A stretch of 64,000 bases of DNA, from assembly GCF_003001815.1 (NCBI RefSeq), contig NZ_PVMZ01000007.1, positions 372,001 through 436,000 of the forward strand. Reading direction: 5' to 3'. How positions within the stretch are numbered: the stretch's first letter is position 1; each line of letters starts with the position of its first letter. The stretch is from Actinoplanes italicus (GTDB taxonomy: Bacteria; Actinomycetota; Actinomycetes; Mycobacteriales; Micromonosporaceae). A model generated the notes under the pieces. That model was not told the origin of the DNA, ran no database searches, and saw nothing but the letters and a program-made list of their open reading frames with translations. The translations under genes were made by a program, and so were the position numbers. This document shows positions 8,579-16,960 of this stretch, piece by piece.

Positions 8579-8875
8579 AACCGGCGTGCGGTCTCGAGTC
8601 ACCTGGGAGGCGAGGTGGGCCCGGCGGAGGCAGGACTGAACCTGCGGACGGCAGCGTCGGATTGCGGGATGTCGCCCGGAGCTCGGTGTACTCGGAAGGA
8701 TTCCTGGCCGGCTTCGAACGGTACCGGCGGTGGAGGCCGGGCCGGATCCGGCGGAGGTGCGGCAGGGGGTCGAGGAGACGCGTGCCGCGATAGGTGACGA
8801 CCGTCTCGGGGACTGAACGGGCTTCGCTGGTCAGAGTCTTGTCGGGTCCGCGACAGCGGGTGCACTCTAGACGCC
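8579..8875. other. Non-coding gap
   Basis: About 300 bp between the frameshifted membrane gene and the DUF5703 gene. No convincing gene, repeat or terminator hairpin is visible; it presumably carries the promoter of the DUF5703 gene, whose start is at 8876. Confidence 0.5.
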
Positions 8876-9067
8876 ATGGACTACGAATATGCGCCCTTGC
8901 GGTTGCCTTCGAATGTCGATCGTCTGACCGCGGCGGCGCAGCTCGCCATTCAGGCCGAATTCTCCGGGTGGGAGCTGGCCAGGGTCCAGCTCTTCGCCGA
9001 CGGCACGCGGAAGGTGATGCTCCGCCGCCGCCGCCAGACCACTCCGCAGCCCGGCCTCAGTTACTGA
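8876..9067 (+). CDS. DUF5703 small protein
   Basis: A 63-residue protein starting MDYEYAPLRLPSNVDRLTAA and continuing with AEFSGWELARVQLFADGTRKV and a basic tail. The length and the GWELARV...DGTRKV pattern match the small actinobacterial DUF5703 family, whose function is unknown. It is a single-gene unit facing a leftward gene, with a strong hairpin between them. In other actinomycetes this family also neighbours the His-rich protein and M20 peptidase found here. Confidence 0.85.
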   Translation: MDYEYAPLRLPSNVDRLTAAAQLAIQAEFSGWELARVQLFADGTRKVMLRRRRQTTPQPGLSY

Positions 9068-9068
9068 G

Positions 9069-9098
9069 AGGGCCCGCCCGCTCAAGCGGACGGGCCCT
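9069..9098. terminator. Bidirectional terminator hairpin
   Basis: Stem AGGGCCCGCCCGCT (9069-9082) pairs with AGCGGACGGGCCCT (9085-9098) with one mismatch and a tiny loop. It starts two bases after the DUF5703 stop and ends 9 bp before the stop of the convergent gene, so it can serve both. Confidence 0.85.
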
Positions 9099-9107
9099 CC
9101 GCGGTTC

Positions 9108-9806
9108 TCAGTGCCGGTGGTTGTGGCCCGCGTGGTCGTGGCCCTCGTGGTCGTGGCCCTCGTGGTCGTCCTCGTCGGGCAGGAACGGGTGCTCGTCGAG
9201 ACGGCCGACCAGCAGGTCGGTCTCGACCGGCGCGAACGGGCCGTTGCCGTCGGCGTCGTCGAACGCCTCCAGGTCCAGCGGCTCGGCGACCTCGGTCACC
9301 GTGAGCAGGCCGTCCAGCGGCTCCAGCTCGGGCACGTCCAGCGAGGAGAGCGAGCCGTCGCCGGCCTGCAGCAGCTCCAGCACGGCCTCACCGACCGACT
9401 CGACCGGGCCGGCGTCCTCGTCCTCGGGCACGGCGCTGCGGCGGGCGGTCTCGGCGACGCGCAGCAGCGCGGACACGCTGGGGACCCGGTAGTCACGGCG
9501 CTGACGGACCGACACGACGTGCTCGTACGGGTCGGCGCCCCCGGCACCCGGCTCGGTGATCTGGCCGAAGCGGCGGTCCGCCTCGTCCGCGTCGATCGAC
9601 TCGACGTCCCAGGGCGTCACTTCGCCGAAAGCGTCGAGCAGCTTCTCGTCGTACGCGAAAGAAGCGTTGTTGAGATCGACATACGCCTGCCAGACGTCGT
9701 CGTCGTCGATCCGCCCGGCGGCCGCCTTGACGGCCGCGAGGTGCGCCCGCGCCGCCTCGATCACCCGGTCGAGGGCGACGTCGAGATCGGCGTTCTGGTC
9801 AGTCAT
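9108..9806 (-). CDS. Hypothetical protein with His-rich C-terminal tail
   Basis: A 232-residue acidic protein with no recognised domain. It starts MTDQNADLDVALDRVIEAAR at the ATG at 9806, preceded by an AAGGA-type ribosome site. The first 70 residues look helical; the rest is acidic and partly low complexity. The last 18 residues repeat HEGHDHEGHDHAGHNH, a tail like those of nickel/zinc storage or delivery proteins. It is 22 bp downstream of the M20 peptidase gene in the same direction, so it is probably co-transcribed. A metal-handling role in supplying the metallopeptidase is a tempting but untested inference. Confidence 0.8.
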   Translation of the reverse strand: MTDQNADLDVALDRVIEAARAHLAAVKAAAGRIDDDDVWQAYVDLNNASFAYDEKLLDAFGEVTPWDVESIDADEADRRFGQITEPGAGGADPYEHVVSVRQRRDYRVPSVSALLRVAETARRSAVPEDEDAGPVESVGEAVLELLQAGDGSLSSLDVPELEPLDGLLTVTEVAEPLDLEAFDDADGNGPFAPVETDLLVGRLDEHPFLPDEDDHEGHDHEGHDHAGHNHRH

Positions 9807-9828
9807 GGGATTGGGGGTCCTTCCGATT

Positions 9829-11136
9829 TCAGCTGTTTCGGAGCAAGCGGTCGAGCACACGCACGCCGAACTTTAGTCCCTCCACCGGAACTCGCTCGTC
9901 GATGCCGTGGAAGAGCGCACTGAAGTTGAGGTCCGGCGGGAGCCTCAGCGGGGCGAAGCCGAAGCACCGGATGCCCAGTGTGGAGAAGGCCTTGGCGTCG
10001 GTGCCACCCGACATCAGGTACGGCACGGTACGCGCACCCGGATCCTCGGCGCGCAGCGCGGCACCCATGGCGTCGACCAGGTCACCGTCGAACGACGTCT
10101 CCACGGCCGGCTGCTGGTGCACGTGCTCGATCTCCAGATCCGGGCCGATCACGTCACGCAGCTCGCGCAGAAACGCGTCGGCGTGCCCGGGCAGGGTGCG
10201 GCAGTCGATGGTGGCCGACGCCTTGCCGGGGATGACGTTGTCCTTGTAACCCGCTTCGAGGCGGGTCGGGTTGGCGGTGTTGCGCAGGGTGGCGCCGATC
10301 AGGTTGGCGATCGGGCCGAGCTTGGACACCGCGAGCTCCGGCTCGTCCGGGTCGAGCTCGATCGCGAGGGCGTCGCTGACCTGCTCCAGGAACGAGCGCA
10401 CGGTCGGGGTGAGGACGGTCGGGAAGCGGTGCCGGCCGACACGGGCGACGGCCTCGGCCAGTGTGGTGACCGCGTTGTCGTCGTGGATGAAGGACCCGTG
10501 GCCCGGACGGCCGGTGGCGTGCAGCCGCAGCCAGTCGAGTCCCTTCTCGGCGGTCTGCACGAGATAAAGGCGAAGATCATCATTGACGGTGTACGAGTAA
10601 CCGCCGACCTCGCCGATCGCCTCCGTGCACCCCTCGAACGCGCCCGGGTGGTTCTGCACCAGCCACTGGGAGCCGTACTCCATGCCGGCTTCCTCGTCGG
10701 CCGTGTAGGCCAGCACGATGTCGCGCGGCGGGACGTAGCCGGTGCGCTTCCACTCGCGCACGACGGCCAGCACCATGGCGTCGAAGTCCTTCATGTCGAC
10801 GGCGCCGCGGCCCCACAGGTAGCCGTCCTTCTCCTCGCCGGCGAACGGGTGCACCGACCATTCGCTCGCGTCGGCCGGGACCACGTCGAGGTGGCCGTGC
10901 ACGAGCAGCGCGCCGCGGGAGGAGTCCGCGCCGGGGATCCGGGCGATCAGGTTGGCCCGTTTCGGCGCCGACTCGAGCAGCTCCGACTCGACGCCGGCAT
11001 CGGCCAGTTTCTCCGCGACGTATTCGGCGGCGGCCCGCTCCCCCACGGTGGTGCGCGGGTCGCCGGTGTTGGTGGTGTCGATGCGGAGCAGGTCGCGGCA
11101 CAGGTCCACGACCTCGCCCTCGGCGGTCGTCGTCAT
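9829..11136 (-). CDS. M20-family metallopeptidase
   Basis: A 435-residue zinc-dependent aminoacylase/carboxypeptidase-type hydrolase of family M20. The first metal motif is VHGHLDVVPAD (His82, Asp84), followed by WGRGAVDMKD (bridging Asp) and TADEEAG (catalytic Glu148 and metal Glu149). The dimerisation/lid domain lies between about residues 195 and 320. It starts MTTTAEGEVVDLCRDLLRIDT, the usual family N-terminus. No signal peptide is seen, so it acts in the cytosol, probably on acylated amino acids or dipeptides. The His-tailed protein follows 22 bp downstream. Confidence 0.92.
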   Translation of the reverse strand: MTTTAEGEVVDLCRDLLRIDTTNTGDPRTTVGERAAAEYVAEKLADAGVESELLESAPKRANLIARIPGADSSRGALLVHGHLDVVPADASEWSVHPFAGEEKDGYLWGRGAVDMKDFDAMVLAVVREWKRTGYVPPRDIVLAYTADEEAGMEYGSQWLVQNHPGAFEGCTEAIGEVGGYSYTVNDDLRLYLVQTAEKGLDWLRLHATGRPGHGSFIHDDNAVTTLAEAVARVGRHRFPTVLTPTVRSFLEQVSDALAIELDPDEPELAVSKLGPIANLIGATLRNTANPTRLEAGYKDNVIPGKASATIDCRTLPGHADAFLRELRDVIGPDLEIEHVHQQPAVETSFDGDLVDAMGAALRAEDPGARTVPYLMSGGTDAKAFSTLGIRCFGFAPLRLPPDLNFSALFHGIDERVPVEGLKFGVRVLDRLLRNS

Positions 11137-11238
11137 CCAGCATTCTTACCAGCATTCGGTGAGGGGCTTCATTCCGATCTTCGGGTGGCCGGAGGGTCGG
11201 AAGTTTGATCGGAGAGTTCCCCTGGGTACCAGCGTGCC

Positions 11239-11820
11239 GTGTCTGACGTGAATCTTCCCCCGCTGCCGCCGACCGGCGGCGAGATACCCGGGCGCAGCAT
11301 CGTTGATGTGGTCGCCGCCCAGCACCGTGAGCTGCTGGACCTGACCGAGCGCCTCACCGAGGGCCCGGACGACCCCAAGGTCAAGTCCGTGCTGGTCGCG
11401 ACGCTGTCGCGGCACCTGTGCGCCGAGGAGCAGTACCTCTACCCGGCGGTCCGTACCGCGGTTCCCGGCGGTGAGCAGATCGCCGACCGCGAACTGGCCG
11501 AGGACCAGGCGATCCTGGAACGGCTGCGTGAGCTGGAGCGCACCGGAGACGGTCACGAGGTGCTCGTCGAGGCGGTCCGCCGGCACGTGGCCGCCGACGC
11601 CCAGGAGCTCCTGCCGCTGCTGGAGCAGATGGTGCCGTCGGAGGATCTGGTCCGGCTGGGCAACCGCTTCGAGACCGCCGAGGAGGCCGCGCCGACCCGG
11701 CCGCACCCCGCCACACCGTCGACTCCGCCGTGGAACAAGGTGGTCGATCCCCTCGTCGGAGTGGCCGACAAGGTTCGTGACGTGATCACCGCTCGCGCGA
11801 CATACGTACGCGATCTGTAA
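11239..11820 (+). CDS. Hemerythrin HHE domain protein
   Basis: A 193-residue protein with an HHE cation-binding four-helix bundle. Probable iron ligands are in AAQHRELLDLTERL, LSRHLCAEEQYLYPAV, RELAEDQAI and VRRHVAADAQELLPLL. Such proteins bind a di-iron centre and are linked to oxygen, nitric oxide or iron sensing. The start is GTG at 11239; the first 15 residues are proline-rich. The C-terminal 50 residues are outside the bundle and rich in Pro and Thr. It is a monocistronic rightward gene, with a 102-bp divergent gap to the M20 gene. Confidence 0.87.
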   Translation: MSDVNLPPLPPTGGEIPGRSIVDVVAAQHRELLDLTERLTEGPDDPKVKSVLVATLSRHLCAEEQYLYPAVRTAVPGGEQIADRELAEDQAILERLRELERTGDGHEVLVEAVRRHVAADAQELLPLLEQMVPSEDLVRLGNRFETAEEAAPTRPHPATPSTPPWNKVVDPLVGVADKVRDVITARATYVRDL

Positions 11821-11905
11821 CTAAAGACAGGTTACGGCCGGTAAGCGACGAGTGTCCTGTTCGTTCATACGTTTGTCACAGGTTGCCGATCATTCCACGG
11901 CTCTT

Positions 11906-11933
11906 GGACTAGCGTTCGATCCCTTTCTAGTCC
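11906..11933. promoter_or_regulatory. Inverted repeat upstream of the LysR gene
   Basis: GGACTAG (11906-11912) and CTAGTCC (11927-11933) form a perfect 7-bp inverted repeat with a 14-bp spacer, ending 12 bp before the ATG of the LysR gene. Symmetry and position fit an autoregulatory site, although the half-sites are not the textbook T-N11-A. Confidence 0.4.
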
Positions 11934-11945
11934 TAACGTCACGCT

Positions 11946-12926
11946 ATGAACCTCGAGCTGCGGCATCTGAAGGTGGTCTGCGCCATCGCGGAGACCGGCA
12001 GCGTGACCAAGGCCGCGTCACAACTCGGCCTTGCCCAGCCTGCGCTCACCGCCCAACTTCAGCGGATAGAGCGCACTCTGGGTGGACCGCTGTTCGACCG
12101 TGACCGCCGGGGCGCACGCCCCACAGCCCTGGGAGAGCTGGTGCTGTCCCGCGCCAGAGTGCTGCTGCCCGCCATGAAGGGCCTCCAGGACGAGGCGGCC
12201 AGACTGGCCGCCGGCGGCGATCACGACACGATGACCAGGTACCGGATCGGCGCGATCGGCGGCCCCGTCGTCGCGCATCTGGTGCACCGCCTCTCCGGCG
12301 CCCAGCCGGAGGCACAGATCTCCACCCACGCCTCCTACTACATCTCCGAGCTGGCCGGCATGGTGCTGGCCGGCAAGCTGGACTACGCACAGGTCGGTGT
12401 CTGCGGCGACGCGCTACCGTCGGCGGAGTACGGCCTGGTCTGGCAGACCATCGGGGTGGACGCCGTCTGCGTGCTGATGCCCGACGACCACCCACAGGCC
12501 AAGAACCTGTCGGTCGATCTGGCCGAGCTCGCCGAGGAGCAGTGGGTGGCGAGCGCCGGTGACGGCTGTTTCGGCGACTGCTTCGCGGCGGCCTGCGCCC
12601 GGGCCGGCTTCGCCCCACGCCGGGTCCTGGAGTCGGACGTGCGCAACTGCGTCGACATGGTCGAGCTGGGCCTGGCCATCGGACTGTGCCAGCCCACGTT
12701 CCGCCCACCGGCGGGACTGACCAGCCGGCCACTGCGCGGCGCCCCGCTGCGCTGGCGCCTGGTGCTCGGCTGGCACCCGGAGTCCGTCGCCTCCCGCAGC
12801 GCACCCAAGCTGATGGAGCACGCGCAGGAGGCGTACCAGGAGATCCTGGCCCGCAACGAGCACTACACCCAGTGGGTGCAGAGCCAGACAATGGGCGGCA
12901 GCAACAGCCACCTCGCCGCGGCCTGA
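11946..12926 (+). CDS. LysR-family transcriptional regulator
   Basis: A 326-residue LysR regulator. The winged helix-turn-helix occupies residues 1-62 (MNLELRHLKVVCAIAETGSV, TKAASQLGLAQPALTAQLQRIE, GPLFDRDRRG). The periplasmic-binding-protein-like effector domain follows (IGAIGGPVVAHLVHRL ... VCVLMPDDHPQA). The effector is unknown. No LysR target gene lies divergent and adjacent, as is usual for the family: the upstream gene is a same-strand hemerythrin gene 125 bp away. A downstream hairpin separates it from the convergent Clp gene, so it is probably an orphan regulator. Confidence 0.92.
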   Translation: MNLELRHLKVVCAIAETGSVTKAASQLGLAQPALTAQLQRIERTLGGPLFDRDRRGARPTALGELVLSRARVLLPAMKGLQDEAARLAAGGDHDTMTRYRIGAIGGPVVAHLVHRLSGAQPEAQISTHASYYISELAGMVLAGKLDYAQVGVCGDALPSAEYGLVWQTIGVDAVCVLMPDDHPQAKNLSVDLAELAEEQWVASAGDGCFGDCFAAACARAGFAPRRVLESDVRNCVDMVELGLAIGLCQPTFRPPAGLTSRPLRGAPLRWRLVLGWHPESVASRSAPKLMEHAQEAYQEILARNEHYTQWVQSQTMGGSNSHLAAA

Positions 12927-12938
12927 CCTTTCGCGCGA

Positions 12939-12965
12939 AAGGGGCGCCGGATCGCGGCGCCCCTT
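12939..12965. terminator. Bidirectional terminator hairpin
   Basis: AAGGGGCGCCG (12939-12949) and CGGCGCCCCTT (12955-12965) form a perfect 11-bp stem with a 5-nt loop between the convergent LysR and Clp genes. Confidence 0.85.
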
Positions 12966-12990
12966 CAGCGAACCTGACTGCCGGCCAATC

Positions 12991-15534
12991 TCAGTGCGCG
13001 GCGGCAGTCAGCTCCACGTCGAAGACCAGCTCACCGTCACGGGCGTCCACCCGGACCGTACGGCCCGGCGCCAGATCGGCGGCGAGCAGCATCTTCGACA
13101 GCCGGTTGTCCAGCTCGCGCTGAATCGTGCGCCGCAACGGCCGGGCCCCGAACTCCGGCTGGAAGCCACGCTCGGACAGCCAGTCCACCGCCTCCGCCGT
13201 GATCTCCATCCGCACCTCCTGGGCGTGCAGCCGCTGCCTCGTCTCACCCAGCATCATCTCGGTGATCCGATGCAGCTGGTCGCTCTCCAGCTGCCGGAAG
13301 ACGACGATCTCGTCGATCCGGTTGATGAACTCGGGGCGCAGCTGCTCCTTGAGCCGGCGGTCCAGCCGGTCGCGCAGCTCGTCGTCCGCCGACCGGCCGT
13401 TCTCCGCGCCGGCGAACCCGACGCTGCGCTTCGAGCCGCTGATCAGATCCGAGCCCAGGTTGCTCGTCATGATCAGCACGGTGTTCTTGAAGCTGACCGT
13501 CCGGCCCTGACTGTCGGTGAGCCGGCCGTCGTCGAGCACCTGCAGCAGGATGTTGAAGACGTCCGGATGGGCCTTCTCGATCTCGTCGAGAAGCACCACG
13601 CTGTACGGCCGCCGCCGCACCGCCTCGGTCAGCTGCCCCGCCTCGTCGTAGCCGACGTATCCGGGCGGCGCGCCGACCAGCCGCGACACCGTGTGCCGCT
13701 CCTGGAACTCGCTCATGTCCAGCCTGATCAACCGGTCCTGCTCCCCGAAGAGCGCCTCGGCCAGCGAGCGGGCCAGCTCCGTCTTGCCCACGCCCGTCGG
13801 ACCGAGGAACAGGAAGCTGCCGACCGGCCGGTCCGGGTCGCCGAGCCCGGCGCGCGAGCGGCGTACCGCCTCGGCCACCGCGTTCACCGCGTCCTCCTGG
13901 CCGATCACCTTCCCGTGCAGGTGCTCCTCGAGGCGCAGCAGACGGTCCCGCTCGGCCTCGGTCAGCTGGGCGACCGGGATGCCGGTGGCCCGCGACACCA
14001 CCTCGGCGATCTCCTCCGGCGACACCTGCGGCACGCCGTCGGAGCCCCAGCCGGGCCGGGACAGCTGGGCCTTCAAGGAGTTGATCTTGTCGCGCAGCTC
14101 GGACGCCTGCTCGTAGTGCTCGGCCGCCACCGCCTGGTCACGGTCGCGCGACAGCTGCTCCAGACGCCGCTCACGCTCCCGGCGGCCGGCATCGGGTGTC
14201 TTCGTGCGCAGCCGGACACGTGCCCCCGCCTGGTCGATCAGGTCGATCGCCTTGTCCGGCAGGAACCGGTCGGTGATGTAGCGGTCGGAGAGGGCCGCCG
14301 CCGCGTCCAGGGCCGCGTCGGTTATCCGTACCTGATGATGGGCCTCGTAGTTGTCCCGGAGCCCGCGCAGGATCGCCACCGTGTCCTCGACACTGGGTTC
14401 TCCCACCAGGACCGGCTGGAAGCGCCGGGCCAGCGCGGCGTCCTTCTCGATGTGCTTGCGGTACTCGTCGAGCGTGGTCGCGCCGATCACCCGCAGCTGC
14501 CCGCGTGCCAGCGCCGGTTTGAGCATGTTCCCGGCGTCCATGCCGCCGCCCTCACCGCCACCGCCCGCGCCGACCAGCGTGTGGATCTCGTCGAGGAAGA
14601 CGATCAGGTTGTCGCCGGACGCCTTGATCTCGTCGATCACCTTCTTGAGGCGCTCCTCGAAGTCACCGCGGTACTTGGTGCCCGCCACCAGCCCGGCCAG
14701 GTCGAGCTGGACCACCCTCATGTCCTGCAGCGTCATCGGCACCTCGCCCTCGACGATCCGCTGCGCCAGGCCCTCCACCACCGCGGTCTTGCCGACACCG
14801 GCCTCGCCGATCAGCACCGGGTTGTTCTTGGTACGCCGGGACAGGATCTCCACGGCCTGCTCGATCTCGTCGGCCCGGCCGATCACCGGGTCGATCTCGC
14901 CGCGCCGCGCCGACTCGGTCAGGTCTACGCCGAACTGCTCCAGCGTCGGCGTCGGCGCCCCGCTCGGCCGCTGCCCGCCGTGACTCGGGGCGTTCGGCTT
15001 CGGCAGCTCACTGTGGTGCGGGATGTTCCGCGGATCCACGATCCGACCGGCGAGCAGGCGCCCCGCCGCGGAGTCGGTGTTCATGCCGAGCGCCATCAGG
15101 ATGTGCTCCGGCCCGATGTACGAGGCGCCGACCGCCCGGGAGATCTGCAGGCTGTCCAGCAGCGCCCGTTTCGCCGCGGGCGTCAGCGAGATGCTCTCCG
15201 GCAGCTCACCGGACCGCTCGGCCGGACGGCCCAGCTCGGTGAGCAGCCGGTCCGGGTCGGCGCCGGCCCGGCGCACGGTGTCCTTCATCGGATCCTGCTG
15301 CAGCAACGCCCACAGCAGGTGATCGGTGTCGAGGTCGGCGAGCGGCCGGTCGGCGGCGGCCAGCTCGGCGGCCCGGCGCGCCGCGTCGGCGAGCACCTGC
15401 CGGGCGTCGTTGCTCATGTAACGCGCGATGTCGAAACGCTGCGCCTGGCGGCGCGGCTCGGCCGCACCGAAGAAGCGCGCGAACAGGTCGTCCCACTGAC
15501 CGGGCCCGGCAGGCCCGAACGGTCCGATGCTCAT
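12991..15534 (-). CDS. ClpC-like ATP-dependent protease ATPase subunit
   Basis: An 847-residue Hsp100 unfoldase. Order: Clp N-domain (about 35-165), AAA domain D1 with Walker A GEAGVGKT (243-250), a middle region with a UVR motif (HYEQASELRDKINSLKAQL), and D2 with Walker A GPTGVGKT near 570. The D2 segment SKRSVGFAG has the hydrophobic-Gly-Phe loop with which ClpC/ClpA-type ATPases dock ClpP; with the UVR motif and short middle region this argues for ClpC rather than ClpB. The ATG at 15534 has an AGGAGAAGAG ribosome site; an open frame continues upstream but without family similarity. The short N-terminal GPFGPAGPGQW lead suggests a ClpC paralogue rather than the main one. A HAIR-like operator 180 bp upstream suggests HspR control. 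Confidence 0.92.
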   Translation of the reverse strand: MSIGPFGPAGPGQWDDLFARFFGAAEPRRQAQRFDIARYMSNDARQVLADAARRAAELAAADRPLADLDTDHLLWALLQQDPMKDTVRRAGADPDRLLTELGRPAERSGELPESISLTPAAKRALLDSLQISRAVGASYIGPEHILMALGMNTDSAAGRLLAGRIVDPRNIPHHSELPKPNAPSHGGQRPSGAPTPTLEQFGVDLTESARRGEIDPVIGRADEIEQAVEILSRRTKNNPVLIGEAGVGKTAVVEGLAQRIVEGEVPMTLQDMRVVQLDLAGLVAGTKYRGDFEERLKKVIDEIKASGDNLIVFLDEIHTLVGAGGGGEGGGMDAGNMLKPALARGQLRVIGATTLDEYRKHIEKDAALARRFQPVLVGEPSVEDTVAILRGLRDNYEAHHQVRITDAALDAAAALSDRYITDRFLPDKAIDLIDQAGARVRLRTKTPDAGRRERERRLEQLSRDRDQAVAAEHYEQASELRDKINSLKAQLSRPGWGSDGVPQVSPEEIAEVVSRATGIPVAQLTEAERDRLLRLEEHLHGKVIGQEDAVNAVAEAVRRSRAGLGDPDRPVGSFLFLGPTGVGKTELARSLAEALFGEQDRLIRLDMSEFQERHTVSRLVGAPPGYVGYDEAGQLTEAVRRRPYSVVLLDEIEKAHPDVFNILLQVLDDGRLTDSQGRTVSFKNTVLIMTSNLGSDLISGSKRSVGFAGAENGRSADDELRDRLDRRLKEQLRPEFINRIDEIVVFRQLESDQLHRITEMMLGETRQRLHAQEVRMEITAEAVDWLSERGFQPEFGARPLRRTIQRELDNRLSKMLLAADLAPGRTVRVDARDGELVFDVELTAAAH

Positions 15535-15713
15535 CAGTCTCTCTTCTCCTGTGTACCTCGGGCCGGTCGCCCCGCAGGGCTCCCCGGCCGCCCGGGCGGC
15601 AAACGCACACCGTCCACGTGTCAGTCCGGCCGGTCCCGGATCCGGTTGCGGCTGCCGGTCCGGCCGGGGTCTACAGCGCGTGGATCGCCCCGGAGATTCC
15701 CGGATCGCCGAGA

Positions 15714-15738
15714 AAGTTGATACGACTACACTCAACTT
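15714..15738. promoter_or_regulatory. HAIR-like operator (putative HspR site)
   Basis: On the minus strand the site reads TTGAGT-N7-TATCAA, close to the HspR-associated inverted repeat consensus CTTGAGT-N7-ACTCAAG; one half-site is exact over six bases. It also forms a perfect AAGTTGA...TCAACTT pair with an 11-bp spacer. It lies between the divergent Clp and NYN genes and ends 1 bp before the NYN ATG. HspR represses chaperone and Clp genes in Actinobacteria; its role here is inferred from sequence. Confidence 0.65.
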
Positions 15739-15739
15739 C

Positions 15740-16294
15740 ATGGCCGTGCCGCAGGATCCGCCTTCCCTTCCGCCACCCTCCCGGGGATCGGACACCCCCG
15801 CGCCGCCTTCGCCTTCCTCCGCGCCGTCTTCCACCACGGCGTCCTCGTCAGCGGACGTGTCCCTCACGCCGCTCTTTCAGGAGCCTTCCCCGCCAGCGGC
15901 TCCGGTGCCTGCCGATTCCGGGATCCCGCTGGTGATCGTCGACGGCGCGAACGTGGTCGGCTCGGTTCCGGACGGCTGGTGGCGCGACCGGGCGGGCGCG
16001 GCCGTGCGGCTCCGCGACAGCCTGGCGACGGTTCCCGCCGCGGGGCTGCCCGACGTGCCGGCGCCGGTCGAGGTGCTCCTGGTGGTGGAGGGAAAGGCCC
16101 GGAACATCCCGCAAGGTCCGTCCGGCGTCCGCATCGAGCGCGCGTCCGGCTCGGGCGACGACAAGATCGTTGATCTGGTACGGGAGACGGCCGCGAACCG
16201 GCGCACCATCGTCGTCACCGCCGACCGGGGCCTGCGTGACCGGGTCACCGCGCTCGGCGCCGAGGTCCGCGGGCCGTCCGCGGTCCCGCGCTGA
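15740..16294 (+). CDS. NYN (YacP-like) domain protein, putative ribonuclease
   Basis: A 184-residue protein. Residues 1-55 are Pro/Ser-rich and probably disordered; the rest is a PIN-like NYN fold with VIVDGANVVGS (first acidic metal ligand), GSGDDKIVDLVRE (second) and VVTADRGLRDRV (third). Such domains cut RNA; the target is unknown. The ATG at 15740 begins right after the HAIR-like site, which implies a leaderless transcript or that the real start is the in-frame GTG at 15857. Sharing an operator region with a heat-shock-type Clp gene suggests it may be stress-induced. Confidence 0.8.
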   Translation: MAVPQDPPSLPPPSRGSDTPAPPSPSSAPSSTTASSSADVSLTPLFQEPSPPAAPVPADSGIPLVIVDGANVVGSVPDGWWRDRAGAAVRLRDSLATVPAAGLPDVPAPVEVLLVVEGKARNIPQGPSGVRIERASGSGDDKIVDLVRETAANRRTIVVTADRGLRDRVTALGAEVRGPSAVPR

Positions 16295-16312
16295 CGCCGC
16301 GCCTCCCCGATG

Positions 16313-16369
16313 TGGCAGATCTTGTGAGGTTCGGGCGGCAGTGACGGCCGAACCTCACAAGATCTGCCA
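16313..16369. repeat. Perfect 22-bp inverted repeat element
   Basis: The left arm (16313-16334, beginning TGGCAGATCTTGTGAGG) is the exact reverse complement of the right arm (16348-16369), with a 13-bp loop. It follows the NYN gene by 18 bp and could act as a terminator. However, the same layout (AGAyCTTGTGA ... ACCyCACAAGATC) recurs in diverged form at 58930-59402, so it is more likely a dispersed palindromic element. The rest of 16295-16695 shows no gene. Confidence 0.88.
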
Positions 16370-16695
16370 GGCGGTGGGCTCGCGCGGCGGCGCGCGGCGG
16401 CGCGCCGTGGGTTGCGGCGGTGACGGCGGGGGTTGACTCTGGGGACTGACCCTCTGGGGAGGGCGTGTCGGTGCCCGGGACGGTGACGCGGGGCGGGCAC
16501 GCAGGGGGGCCTTGATCCACTGTGGATCGTCGTCGGATACGATCTCACCTGCGCGATCTTCGGCGTGTTCGGGGAAAACGGTGTCGTGCCGTGCCTGGCA
16601 GGCTCTGATAAAACGGGGCATGCGGGGACGGCCGGGCGGGAACCGGACGCTAGGCTGGAGCCGCAAGACGAACCCCCGTTCAGGAGGCTACCCGG

Positions 16696-16956
16696 GTGGC
16701 CAGTGTCGCCGAACTCAGAGCTGCCGTGGAGGCCGCGCTTCAGCAGGTCACCGAGGGGCAGCAGGCGATACAGGCGGCTCGGGAGAAGATCGGTGAGGCC
16801 CAGCAGAGCCTGGCCGCCGCTCTCGACGGCAGCGCCAACGACGCGGTCGGTGCCGCGCACGCCTCGCTGTCCCAGGCCGACCAGCAGCTCGAGGATTCGA
16901 TGAGCGCTACGTTGGCGGCCGTGGAGCAGGCGCACACCTACACGGCGAACCTCTGA
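16696..16956 (+). CDS. Small coiled-coil protein (DUF6244-like), first gene of FtsK cassette
   Basis: An 86-residue, almost wholly helical, Ala/Gln-rich protein (GTG start; MASVAELRAAVEAALQQVTE). Two long helices are separated by DGSANDA, as in a helical hairpin. Its size and hairpin form recall WXG100 proteins, but there is no W-x-G motif; the composition matches the DUF6244 type seen in Micromonosporaceae, as I recall it. It lies 4 bp before the 307-residue gene and heads a four-gene operon with an FtsK/SpoIIIE ATPase, so it may be the transported substrate or a structural partner. An AGGAGG-type ribosome site precedes it. Confidence 0.8.
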   Translation: MASVAELRAAVEAALQQVTEGQQAIQAAREKIGEAQQSLAAALDGSANDAVGAAHASLSQADQQLEDSMSATLAAVEQAHTYTANL

Positions 16957-16960
16957 CGGC

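Noticed and set aside
12994..15720. A 900-codon open frame opposite the Clp gene
   Set aside because: The leftward frame has complete Clp domains; the opposite frame has none.
16295..16695. Possible small gene after the NYN gene
   Set aside because: Frames are interrupted by the palindromic element, and none has a ribosome site or codon pattern like the neighbours.
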